From the NCBI GenBank assembly GCA_021774445.1, contig JAJFJA010000005.1, forward strand, positions 137,790 through 201,789: 64,000 nucleotides of DNA, read 5' to 3'. The DNA is from Alphaproteobacteria bacterium (lineage in GTDB: Bacteria > Pseudomonadota > Alphaproteobacteria > UBA6615). Below, one piece after another: positions 1 to 8,072 of the stretch. The notes under the pieces are model-generated. The model had not been told where the DNA came from and did no database searches. It saw nothing but the letters and a program-made list of their open reading frames with translations. The first letter of the stretch is position 1. Each line of letters opens with the position of its first letter. The position numbers were made by a program, and so were the translations under genes.

Positions 1-160
1 GCACGTAAACGATGACGACCTTGGCCAAGACAAGCAGCACGACGGCGATGACGACCCTAACCTTCAGCTCCATCTCGCCGGCCGGCCAAAGATAGGGAGC
101 GAGGGCCCGTATCGAGCGCGTCTCGTGCTTCAGTCCCGTTACCTCTTCGATCTGGCTCAT
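1..160 (-). CDS. ABC exporter, Atm1/HMT1-like, N-terminal fragment
   Basis: Only the first 53 codons are inside the window; the gene runs off the left edge. The start ATG is read on the minus strand at 158-160. The visible part has a short polar leader, then RALAPYLWPAG and a hydrophobic stretch (VIAVVLLVLAKVVIVYV) that looks like the first transmembrane helix. The 'PYLWP...LKxRV...LAKV' pattern is what I know from the N-terminus of Atm1-type half transporters, which export sulfur- or glutathione-linked compounds. No nucleotide-binding domain is visible, so the family call rests on the leader alone. It is transcribed divergently from the TAXI gene. Confidence 0.6.
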   Translation of the reverse strand, partial: MSQIEEVTGLKHETRSIRALAPYLWPAGEMELKVRVVIAVVLLVLAKVVIVYV

Positions 161-334
161 GCGGGCCGGCGTCCCTCAGGTCTGGGCACTGACATAGGCG
201 TATGGCTGATCTTTGCCAGGTCAGTGGTCACGTTTACAACCTATCCTGGCATATCGATTTGGCAGCGCCCTCACGCGTGCTACATTCGAGCCCTCTGAGA
301 ACATAATAACAGCGGCTACCATTGGGAGGATCAT

Positions 335-1366
335 ATGAAACCAGGCATCACTGGAAAGGCATTACGCGGCGCGGCGTTGGCGGCGGTCGTGAGCGTCGGC
401 CTCGGCGGGCAGGCGGCCCAGGCGCAGGACGCTCGGGACTATCTGCTGGCGACGGCGAGTACCGGCGGCACCTATTATCCGGTCGGCGTGGCGCTGGCGA
501 CATTGACGAAGATCAAGCTGCAGCCCAGCCAAAAAATCAACATGTCGGCGATCAATTCGGCCGGGTCCGGCGAGAATGTGAAATTATTGCGCGACAACGA
601 GGTGCAATTCGCCATCCTACAAGGGCTGTTCGGCTATTACGCCCAGACTGGGACCGGCCCGGTCGAGGTGGACGGACCGCAGGAGCATCTGCGCTCGATT
701 ACCATGCTGTGGCCGAATGTCGAGCATTTCGTGGTGAAGTCCGAATATGCGGAAACCGGGACGGCCTCCGACTTCCTGAAGTTGCAGGGCAAAAAGGTCT
801 CCATGGGCCGGCAAACGTCGGGAACGATCGGCTCGAACCGGGTGCTGATGAAGAATCTCGGCGTCGATATGGATGCCGCCTACGACCTGGCGTTCATGGG
901 CTACACGCCGAGCGCCGAAGCGCTGCAAAACGGCAATATCGAAGGCATGAGTACACCAGCCGGCTCGCCGGTGGGTGCGGTGACCCAGGCGCTGGCGGCG
1001 CTCGGCGACAAGATCAAGGTGTTGGATTTCACCGACGAGCAGTTGGCGCAAGCGGACGGTGGCTTCGGGTTGTGGACACGGTTTGTGATCCCGGCGGACA
1101 CCTATCCCGGACAGGATAAGGATATCAACACGATCGCCCAGCCAAATTTCCTGGCGGTGCGCGATGACGTCGACGAGGAGGCGGTCTATCTCATCACCAA
1201 GACCATCTTCGAGAATTTGGCGTTCTTGCAGGGTATCCATGGCGCGACCAAGGCGATGGGCCTCGACCGTGCGTTGGCGGGGCTGCCGGCGCCGCTGCAT
1301 CCGGGCGCGGTGCGCTACTACAAGGAAGCAGGCATCGAGGTACCAGATAGCTTGATGGCGCAATAG
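335..1366 (+). CDS. TAXI-family TRAP transporter solute-binding protein
   Basis: 343 aa periplasmic binding protein that would capture a small organic acid and hand it to the TRAP permease encoded next. A Sec signal peptide covers residues 1-30 (basic start, hydrophobic core, AQA before the cut). The mature N-terminus carries STGGTYYPVG at about residues 42-51, the signature of TAXI proteins, and length is typical. A GGGAGG box lies about 6 bases before the ATG. It is followed 50 bp later by a fused permease, the usual TAXI partner. The ligand cannot be read from sequence; the molybdenum hydroxylase genes downstream suggest an oxidisable substrate (inference). Confidence 0.92.
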   Translation: MKPGITGKALRGAALAAVVSVGLGGQAAQAQDARDYLLATASTGGTYYPVGVALATLTKIKLQPSQKINMSAINSAGSGENVKLLRDNEVQFAILQGLFGYYAQTGTGPVEVDGPQEHLRSITMLWPNVEHFVVKSEYAETGTASDFLKLQGKKVSMGRQTSGTIGSNRVLMKNLGVDMDAAYDLAFMGYTPSAEALQNGNIEGMSTPAGSPVGAVTQALAALGDKIKVLDFTDEQLAQADGGFGLWTRFVIPADTYPGQDKDINTIAQPNFLAVRDDVDEEAVYLITKTIFENLAFLQGIHGATKAMGLDRALAGLPAPLHPGAVRYYKEAGIEVPDSLMAQ

Positions 1367-1376
1367 TGTTGGCGCA

Positions 1377-1415
1377 GCCGGGCCGCTTGTCGCGGCCCGG
1401 CGCCGTCCGGCGCCG
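1377..1415 (+). promoter_or_regulatory. two overlapping hairpins between binding protein and permease
   Basis: GCCGGGCCGC and GCGGCCCGGC (1377-1386 and 1392-1401) form a perfect 10-bp stem with a 5-base loop. A second perfect stem, CGGCGCC/GGCGCCG with loop GTCC (1398-1415), shares bases 1398-1401 with the first and ends at the base before the permease ATG. The two cannot form fully together. Such a structure could stabilise the upstream mRNA or limit permease translation, since binding proteins are needed in excess over permeases. No T-run follows, so it is not a standard terminator. Confidence 0.5.
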
Positions 1416-3542
1416 ATGACGGAAGAGCGCTTCGACGCAGCGGCGCTGGAGGCCGACAGGGCCACGGCGCCGGAGATGCGGACCAGTGATAGCCGAAGCG
1501 GCAAAGTCGTCTTCTGGTTGGGTGTCGCGCTGTCTGTGGCGCACATCTATTTCAACAGTTTCGGCACTCTTTCGACAATTTGGCAGTCGGCCTGGCACTA
1601 TGGCGGCCTAGGCCTGATGGGGGCGCTGATCTATCCAGTCTGGCGCGCACGCAGCGGGGTGGGACGGCGGTTCGTCATCGCGGTGGATGTGGCCATGGGC
1701 GTTCTTTTGGCCGTCGGTGCCATCTATCTCGCCTCACAAGAACCGGCGATCTATGCACGCGGCGTCCGGCTGAGCCCGCTGAATTGGGTCGCCGGCATCT
1801 TCGTTATTGTCACCGCTATCGAACTCACACGGCGAACCACCGGCTGGATCATACCGGCGCTGATCTTGATCGGGCTCAGCTATGTGACCTGGTGGGGTTC
1901 GGAAATCGGCGGCGTGTTCAAGTTCAGCGGGCTAAAGCCGGAAACAGTCCTGTTTCGCAGTATTTACGGCGACGAGGCGATGTTCGGCACCATCGCGCGG
2001 ATCTCCTCTACCGTCGTGTTCATGTTCATTCTATTCGGTGCCTTTTTGGTACGCTCCGGTGCCGGCGAGTTCATCATCGATCTGGCGCGGGCTGCTGCCG
2101 GGCGGCTTGTCGGCGGGCCCGGCCTGGTCGCGGTGTTGGCGTCCGGCCTTACCGGTACGATTTCGGGCTCGCCGGTCGGCAATACGCTGTCCACCGGCGC
2201 GATTACCATTCCCTTGATGAAGCGTAGCGGCTTCCCGGCCAAGTTCGCCGCCGGGGTCGAGGCCGCGGCCTCGACTGGCGGACAAATGATGCCGCCGATC
2301 ATGGGGGCCGGCGCCTTCGTCATGGCAAATTTCACCCAAATCAACTATCTGAAAATTGTTGCCGTCAGCTTCCTGCCCGCGGTGCTGTATTTCCTTTCCG
2401 TCGCCTTTTTCGTGCGCATCTATGCCAAGCGCCTAGATTTGCGAGGTAGCAGTGACGACGCGCCAAAGATCGGCGCGATCCTCAAGAGCGGCGGTCCGGC
2501 TTTTCTGTTGCCGATTGCCCTGCTTGTCGTACTGCTGGTCATCGGTTTCACGCCGACCTTCGCCGCGACTTATGCCATCATCGCGGTCGTTGTCGCGTCC
2601 TGGCTCACGCCGAACAAGATGGGTCCGAAGGCCATCGTCGAGGCCCTCGCGCTGGGCGCGCGCAACATGGTGCCCATCGGGGTGCTGCTGGTGGCGATCG
2701 GGCTGGCCGTCAATGTCATCGTTACGACCGGGGTCGGCAACACGCTGTCGCTGATGATCGCGCAGTGGGCGAACGGCAACCTGCTAGTCGCAATCTTCCT
2801 TATAGCCATTGCGTCGTTGATCCTCGGCATGGGGCTGCCGGTGACTGCCAGCTATATCGTCATGGCTGCGCTGTCGGCACCGGTTCTGTTCGACATGATC
2901 GCTAACGCGCAGCTCGTGGAGGTCGTCGCCTCAGGCAGCCTGGCGGAAGAGGCGAAGGCCATTTTCTTGCTGGTGGCGCCGGACCAAATCACGGCGTTGG
3001 GCGCGCCGATGGCCGAGGCCGAGGCAAAAGCGCTGCTGGATTTGGTGCCGCCGGACATTCGACGCACCCTGCTGGAACAGGCCCTCAGTCCGGAAGCGCT
3101 GATCACGGTCTTGCTGTCCGCCCACATGATCGTCTTTTGGCTGTCGCAAGATAGCAACGTGACGCCGCCGGTGTGCCTTGCTGCGTTCGCGGCGGCGGCC
3201 ATTGCTAAAACACCGCCGATGGCCACGGGTCTGACAGCGTGGAAGGTCGCGAAAGGGCTCTACATAATCCCGCTACTGTTCGCCTACACACCATTTCTGA
3301 GCGGCGAGCTCGACAAGGTCGTGCCAATTTTCTTGTTCGGCGTGCTGGGGGTATATGCCCTGGCGGGATGCCTCGAGGGGCACCTCGAGGCGCCGGTGGG
3401 CTGGGTCATCCGTGCCGTTTTGTTGGTAACAGGCGTGGCGCTGATCTGGCCGACCGGGCTGGTCTTCCAGATGGTGGCGGCCACCGTGTTCGTGACGATC
3501 TTTGTCTGGAACATGCGCAAAGACAGCCCGGCAAACCCCTAG
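1416..3542 (+). CDS. TRAP transporter fused 4TM/12TM permease (TAXI system)
   Basis: 708 aa integral inner-membrane protein, the usual size for a DctQ-DctM fusion in TAXI-TRAP systems. A short polar N-terminus is followed by many hydrophobic helices (first about residues 30-50). Characteristic DctM-like stretches are visible: SGSPVGNTLSTGAITIPLMK, then EAAASTGGQMMPPIMGAGAF, and later LGMGLPVTASYIV. It would import the ligand of the preceding binding protein using the sodium or proton gradient (family knowledge). The start lacks a clear ribosome-binding site because the upstream hairpin runs into the ATG; Met21 at 1476 is an alternative. Confidence 0.92.
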   Translation: MTEERFDAAALEADRATAPEMRTSDSRSGKVVFWLGVALSVAHIYFNSFGTLSTIWQSAWHYGGLGLMGALIYPVWRARSGVGRRFVIAVDVAMGVLLAVGAIYLASQEPAIYARGVRLSPLNWVAGIFVIVTAIELTRRTTGWIIPALILIGLSYVTWWGSEIGGVFKFSGLKPETVLFRSIYGDEAMFGTIARISSTVVFMFILFGAFLVRSGAGEFIIDLARAAAGRLVGGPGLVAVLASGLTGTISGSPVGNTLSTGAITIPLMKRSGFPAKFAAGVEAAASTGGQMMPPIMGAGAFVMANFTQINYLKIVAVSFLPAVLYFLSVAFFVRIYAKRLDLRGSSDDAPKIGAILKSGGPAFLLPIALLVVLLVIGFTPTFAATYAIIAVVVASWLTPNKMGPKAIVEALALGARNMVPIGVLLVAIGLAVNVIVTTGVGNTLSLMIAQWANGNLLVAIFLIAIASLILGMGLPVTASYIVMAALSAPVLFDMIANAQLVEVVASGSLAEEAKAIFLLVAPDQITALGAPMAEAEAKALLDLVPPDIRRTLLEQALSPEALITVLLSAHMIVFWLSQDSNVTPPVCLAAFAAAAIAKTPPMATGLTAWKVAKGLYIIPLLFAYTPFLSGELDKVVPIFLFGVLGVYALAGCLEGHLEAPVGWVIRAVLLVTGVALIWPTGLVFQMVAATVFVTIFVWNMRKDSPANP

Positions 3543-3613
3543 CGGCGCTTGCTGCCGCCCGGATCGGTCGTTAGGTTTCGCGCAAAATCCGATGGGGCAA
3601 GAGGGGTGCGATC

Positions 3614-4201
3614 ATGGACATGACGGGGGAATACCGCATTGCGGCGCCGCGGCAGGCGGTTTGGGAAGCGCTGAATGACCCAGAGGTGCTAGGACAATGC
3701 ATCCCGGGCTGCGAGACGATCGAAAAAACCTCCGATACCAGTTTCAGTGCCAAGGTCACCGCCAAGGTCGGGCCGGTAAAGGCGAAATTCGCCGGGGACG
3801 TTACGCTGAGTGACCTTGATCCGCCGAACGGCTACACGATCAGCGGCGAAGGCAAGGGCGGGCCGGCGGGTTTCGCCAAGGGCGGCGCCAAGGTGGTGCT
3901 CGAAGAAGATGGTGACGGCACGCTGCTGAAATATGAGGTCAAAGCCACCGTCGGCGGCAAGCTGGCGCAACTTGGCGCCCGTTTGATCGACGGTACCGCA
4001 CGCAAGATGGCGGCGGAATTCTTCAGCAAATTTGCCGAGTTGGCGGCCGGCGGGACGGCGGCGGAGCCTATCGTCGAACCCGCCGGACCAAGCGACGCCG
4101 CAGCGGTATCGGAACCTGGCCGTGGCGGACTCAGCGCGCGGAGTTGGGTGCTGATCCTCATCGTGGTGGTGCTCGTGGTGCTTGGCCTCTTCACATTGTG
4201 A
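3614..4201 (+). CDS. coxG: CoxG-like SRPBCC protein with C-terminal membrane anchor
   Basis: 195 aa. Residues 1-145 are an SRPBCC (START-like) domain with the CoxG pattern: MDMTGEYRIAAP at the start, VWEALNDPEVLGQCIPGC, then KVGPVKAKFAGDV. A proline/alanine-rich linker follows and the protein ends in one strong transmembrane helix (WVLILIVVVLVVLGLFTL). In cox clusters CoxG tethers the molybdenum hydroxylase to the membrane or binds a quinone-type partner (family knowledge). A GAGGGG box precedes the ATG. It sits 127 bp ahead of the CoxS gene. Confidence 0.88.
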   Translation: MDMTGEYRIAAPRQAVWEALNDPEVLGQCIPGCETIEKTSDTSFSAKVTAKVGPVKAKFAGDVTLSDLDPPNGYTISGEGKGGPAGFAKGGAKVVLEEDGDGTLLKYEVKATVGGKLAQLGARLIDGTARKMAAEFFSKFAELAAGGTAAEPIVEPAGPSDAAAVSEPGRGGLSARSWVLILIVVVLVVLGLFTL

Positions 4202-4328
4202 CGCGTGCATAGTCGCCTTGACGGCCGGTAGCGCTGCGGCGAGTATTGGTAACAACGCCCGGGCGCGCCAAGTCAGCTGATCACGGCGCTGCTAATCGGT
4301 ATTCGAGTCTTTGGTAGGGAGGAACATC

Positions 4329-4796
4329 ATGCCCACCGTTTCCATGACGGTGAACGGAAAGAGCGTTTCGGCCGACGTCGAGTCACGCACACTTCTGGTT
4401 CAATTTCTTCGTGAACATCTTGCCCTGACCGGGACCCATGTCGGCTGCGACACCAGTCAATGTGGCGCCTGCGTGGTCCATGTGAACGGCGTGTCCGCGA
4501 AGTCATGTACCATGCTGGCGATACAGGCCGATGGTGCCGACGTAGCGACCATCGAAGGACTGGATGACAACGGAACGCTGCACCCGATGCAGGAGGCGTT
4601 CAGGGACAATCACGGCCTGCAGTGTGGTTTCTGTACGCCGGGGATGGTTATGAGCGCCCTCGATCTGGTGAAGAACAACCCAAGCCCTTCGGAGCAGGAC
4701 GTTCGGGAATGGCTTGAGGGCAATATTTGCCGGTGCACCGGCTACCACAACATCGTCAAAGCCATTCAGGCCGGCGCTGCGGCGATGAGGGGGTGA
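4329..4796 (+). CDS. coxS: molybdenum hydroxylase small subunit, two [2Fe-2S] clusters (CoxS-like)
   Basis: 155 aa electron-transfer subunit. The plant-type ferredoxin cluster has Cys40, Cys45, Cys48 and Cys60; the second cluster has Cys99-G-F-Cys102 and Cys134-R-Cys136. All eight ligands of the xanthine oxidase family are present and length is normal. The ATG at 4329 is preferred over TTG at 4311 because an AGGGAGGA box lies at 4316-4323. It passes electrons from the molybdenum centre of the next gene product to the FAD subunit. The gap to the large-subunit ATG is 3 bp. Confidence 0.95.
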   Translation: MPTVSMTVNGKSVSADVESRTLLVQFLREHLALTGTHVGCDTSQCGACVVHVNGVSAKSCTMLAIQADGADVATIEGLDDNGTLHPMQEAFRDNHGLQCGFCTPGMVMSALDLVKNNPSPSEQDVREWLEGNICRCTGYHNIVKAIQAGAAAMRG

Positions 4797-4799
4797 GGC

Positions 4800-7169
4800 A
4801 TGTCAGAAACAGGCATTGGCGCCCGGGTCAAACGCGTTGAAGATCAACGGTTTCTGACCGGTCAGGGCAACTATACGGACGACATCAACAGACCGAACCA
4901 GACCTACGCCCATATCTTGCGCTCACCGCACGCGCATGCGCGGATCCGGTCGCTGGACACCGCGGAGGCCGCGGCAAGCGCGGGCGTCGTCGCGGTATTC
5001 ACCGGCAAAGACATTGCGGATTCCGGGGTCGGCGGATTGCCTTGCGGTTGGCAGATCCACAGCAAGGATGGCTCGCCGATGGCGGAGCCGGCGCACCCCA
5101 TGCTGGTGGCCGACAAGGTCCGCCATGTCGGCGATCAAGTGGCCATGGTAATCGCCGAGACGCGGGATCAGGCGCGCGACGCGGCGGAAAAAATCGTGGT
5201 GGACTATGAGGCGTTGCCCTCAGTGACCGCTACCGATGTCGCGATCAAAGATGGAGCACCGTTGGTCCACGACGAGGTGGCGCTAAACACCTGCTACGAT
5301 TGGGAACTGGGTGACAAGGCGGCCACGGAGGCCGGGTTCGCCAACGCGGCCCATGTGGTGAAAGTGGATGTGGTCAACAACCGCATCATTCCCAACGCCA
5401 TGGAGCCGCGTGTCGCGCTGGGCGATTATGACGGATCGACGGGCGACTACACGTTGTTCACGACGAGCCAGAACCCGCACGTTATTCGCCTGCTGATGGG
5501 TGCCTTCGTGCTGCAGATTCCGGAGCATAAACTTCGGGTCATGGCGCCGGATGTGGGCGGCGGCTTTGGCTCCAAGATCTTCCATTATGCGGAAGAGGCC
5601 TTAGTCACCTGGGCGGCACGCAAGCTCGGCCGACCAGTGAAGTGGACCTCGGATCGATCGGAAGCTTTCATGACCGACGCCCATGGTCGCGATCACCGCA
5701 CCCATGCGGAACTCGCGATCGACGGGGACGGTAAGTTCCTCGCGCTGCGGGTATCCACACTGGCCAATATGGGCGCCTACCTTTCGACCTTCGCGACATC
5801 GATTCCGACCTATCTTTCGGCGACCTTGCTAGCCGGCGTGTACACGACGCCGGCGATATATTCGGAGGTGCGCGCCGTCTTCACCAATACCGTTCCGGTG
5901 GACGCGGTGCGCGGCGCCGGGCGACCTGAGACGACCTATATGCTTGAGCGTCTCGTCGACCAGGCTGCCAAGCAAACCGGGATCGACCGGGCGGAACTAC
6001 GCCGGCGGAACTTCATTCAGCCGGAGCAAATGCCCTATCAGACCCCGGTGGCGCTGCAATATGACGTTGGGGACTATCCGGCAGTGTTCGAGGCCGGATT
6101 GGCCGCGGCGGACTACAGCGGATTCGCGGGCCGCAAAGCGGAGACAGAGAGCCGCGGCAAACTGCGTGGCCTCGGGATCTCGACCTATATCGAGGCCTGC
6201 GGGATTGCCCCTTCGGCCGTTGCCGGTGCCCTTGGCGCTCGTGCGGGCTTGTATGAGTCGGCGCAAGTCCGGGTGCACCCGACCGGGTCGGTCACGCTGT
6301 TTACCGGCTCACACAGCCACGGACAGGGACATGAGACGACCTTTGCCCAAGTAGTGTCGGAAATGCTCGGCGTCCCGTTCGAGTCCGTGGATGTGAGCCA
6401 TGGCGATACGGCAAAAGTGCAATTCGGCATGGGGACCTATGGCTCGCGCAGCCTCGCGGTCGGGGGCTCGGCAATCTACAAAGCGTGCGAGAAGATAATC
6501 GACAAGGCGACGAAGATTGCGGCCCACATTTTGGAGGCGTCGGAGGCGGACATCGAGTTCAAAGACGGCAACTTCACGGTCGCCGGAACGGACAAGTCGA
6601 TGGCGTTCGGCGAGGTCGCGCTGGCGGCCTATGTGCCACACAACTTCCCGCATGAGACCTTGGAGCCGGGCCTAGACGAGAATGCCTTCTACGATCCGCT
6701 GAACTTCAGCTTCCCGTCGGGCTGTCACATCTGCGAGGTCGAGGTGGATCCGGAAACCGGCGTCGTCGACGTGGCCAAGTTCACGGCCGTCGACGATATC
6801 GGGCGCGTGGTCAATCCGATGATCGTCGAAGGCCAGGTGCATGGCGGCGTCGTTCACGGCATCGGCCAGGCATTGCTGGAAGGCTGTAAGTATGACGAGA
6901 ATGGGCAGTTACTGACCGGTTCTTACATGGACTACACGATGCCCAGGGCCGACGATATGCCCTTTATCACCGTGGAACAGAAATCGGTGATGGGTGCGAG
7001 TAACCCGCTTGAGGTGAAGGGTGTCGGCGAGGTCGGGGCTATCGGTTCACCGCCGGCGGTCATCAACGCCGTCGTGGATGCCCTGGGGCCACTGGGGGTC
7101 AGCGACGTGGCGATGCCAGCGACACCGATGACAGTTTGGCAAGCGATCCAAGAGGCTCAGGCCCACTAG
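4800..7169 (+). CDS. molybdenum hydroxylase large subunit (CoxL-like, form II)
   Basis: 789 aa molybdopterin-binding catalytic subunit of the xanthine oxidase/CO dehydrogenase family. The N-terminal aldehyde-oxidase a/b hammerhead domain starts at [19 protein letters not shown]. The conserved VGGGFGSK lies near residue 257. The active-site loop reads A369-V-R-G-A-G-R375, matching the form-II motif AYRGAGR, not the AYxCSFR loop of true CO dehydrogenase; there is no active-site Cys for a Cu-S-Mo centre. The catalytic base is probably Glu744 in GVGEVGAIG. It likely hydroxylates an aldehyde or N-heterocycle; the substrate is unknown. I leave the symbol blank because CO oxidation is not supported. 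Confidence 0.93.
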   Translation: MSETGIGARVKRVEDQRFLTGQGNYTDDINRPNQTYAHILRSPHAHARIRSLDTAEAAASAGVVAVFTGKDIADSGVGGLPCGWQIHSKDGSPMAEPAHPMLVADKVRHVGDQVAMVIAETRDQARDAAEKIVVDYEALPSVTATDVAIKDGAPLVHDEVALNTCYDWELGDKAATEAGFANAAHVVKVDVVNNRIIPNAMEPRVALGDYDGSTGDYTLFTTSQNPHVIRLLMGAFVLQIPEHKLRVMAPDVGGGFGSKIFHYAEEALVTWAARKLGRPVKWTSDRSEAFMTDAHGRDHRTHAELAIDGDGKFLALRVSTLANMGAYLSTFATSIPTYLSATLLAGVYTTPAIYSEVRAVFTNTVPVDAVRGAGRPETTYMLERLVDQAAKQTGIDRAELRRRNFIQPEQMPYQTPVALQYDVGDYPAVFEAGLAAADYSGFAGRKAETESRGKLRGLGISTYIEACGIAPSAVAGALGARAGLYESAQVRVHPTGSVTLFTGSHSHGQGHETTFAQVVSEMLGVPFESVDVSHGDTAKVQFGMGTYGSRSLAVGGSAIYKACEKIIDKATKIAAHILEASEADIEFKDGNFTVAGTDKSMAFGEVALAAYVPHNFPHETLEPGLDENAFYDPLNFSFPSGCHICEVEVDPETGVVDVAKFTAVDDIGRVVNPMIVEGQVHGGVVHGIGQALLEGCKYDENGQLLTGSYMDYTMPRADDMPFITVEQKSVMGASNPLEVKGVGEVGAIGSPPAVINAVVDALGPLGVSDVAMPATPMTVWQAIQEAQAH

Positions 7170-7193
7170 GCAGCCGTAACAGGAGACACTCAA

Positions 7194-7991
7194 ATGTACG
7201 CGTTCAACTATCAACGCCCTGATTCGGTTGCCGCCGCCGGTTCGGCTTTGGGCGGCAGCGATGACGGCAAATTCCTGGCCGGTGGCATGACTTTGCTGCC
7301 GACCATGAAACAACGGTTGGCCAGTCCATCGGACCTGATCGATCTCAGCGGCATCGGCGATCTCGTCGGCATCGACGACAATGGTGACGGTGTCGTCATC
7401 AGGGCGATGACCACACATGCGGCGGTCGCCAGTTCGTCTTTGGTGCAGGCAAAAATCCCGGCATTGGCCGCGCTGGCCGAGGGGATCGGCGACCCGGCAG
7501 TACGCAATCGGGGCACTATCGGCGGTTCAGTCGCCAACAACGATCCGGCGGCGGACTACCCGGCGGCCTGCCTCGGTCTGGGGGCGACGATCGTCACCAA
7601 TCAACGGGAGATCAGCGCCGACGATTTCTTCACCGGCCTGTTCGAGACCGCGCTCGGCGAGGACGAACTGATCACGGCGATTCGGTTTCCATCCGCGACA
7701 AAGGCGGCGTACCAGAAGTTCGACAATCCAGCGTCGCGCTATGCCATCGTTGGCGTGTTCGTTGCCCAGACGGCCGGCGGCGCCCGTGTGGCGGTGACCG
7801 GCGCGAGCCAGGACGGCGTGTTCCGGGCCGGTGAAATGGAGCAAGCGCTGAGCGGCAATTGGAGTTCGGACGCGGTGGCGAACATCGCCGTGCCGGCCGA
7901 TGGCCTCAACGCCGATATCCATGCCAGCGCCGCCTATCGAGCGCATCTGGTGACCACGATGGCAAAGCGCGCGGTCGCAGCCGCCGGGTAG
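7194..7991 (+). CDS. coxM: molybdenum hydroxylase FAD subunit (CoxM-like)
   Basis: 265 aa FAD-binding subunit. The first FAD motif reads AGGMTLLPTMKQRL (residues 29-42), the second TIGGSVANNDPAADYPA near residue 107; both are diagnostic of CoxM/xanthine dehydrogenase medium subunits. The C-terminal domain (about 165-265) has the usual CO_deh_flav_C length. An AGGAGA box precedes the ATG, 24 bp after the large subunit. The gene order S-L-M differs from the M-S-L order of Oligotropha coxMSL and agrees with a form-II type cluster. It would pass electrons to an unknown acceptor. Confidence 0.93.
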   Translation: MYAFNYQRPDSVAAAGSALGGSDDGKFLAGGMTLLPTMKQRLASPSDLIDLSGIGDLVGIDDNGDGVVIRAMTTHAAVASSSLVQAKIPALAALAEGIGDPAVRNRGTIGGSVANNDPAADYPAACLGLGATIVTNQREISADDFFTGLFETALGEDELITAIRFPSATKAAYQKFDNPASRYAIVGVFVAQTAGGARVAVTGASQDGVFRAGEMEQALSGNWSSDAVANIAVPADGLNADIHASAAYRAHLVTTMAKRAVAAAG

Positions 7992-8029
7992 GATCGGGCT
8001 AATCCTTTTGATCGGATAATACTTTTGCG

Positions 8030-8064
8030 GACTGGGGCTCGTACGAGCCCCAGTCTTGTTTTAT
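8030..8064 (+). terminator. rho-independent terminator after coxM
   Basis: GACTGGGGCTC GTAC GAGCCCCAGTC is a perfect 11-bp stem with a 4-base loop (8030-8055), followed directly by TTGTTTTAT. It lies 38 bp after the coxM stop and just before the ydbH ATG at 8073, so it should separate the TAXI-TRAP/cox transcript from the envelope operon. Confidence 0.85.
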
Positions 8065-8072
8065 AAGGGCCC

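Noticed and set aside
4800-7169. True aerobic CO dehydrogenase (coxMSL)
   Set aside because: The active-site loop is AVRGAGR, not AYxCSFR, and no Cu-ligating Cys is present; gene order S-L-M also fits form II.
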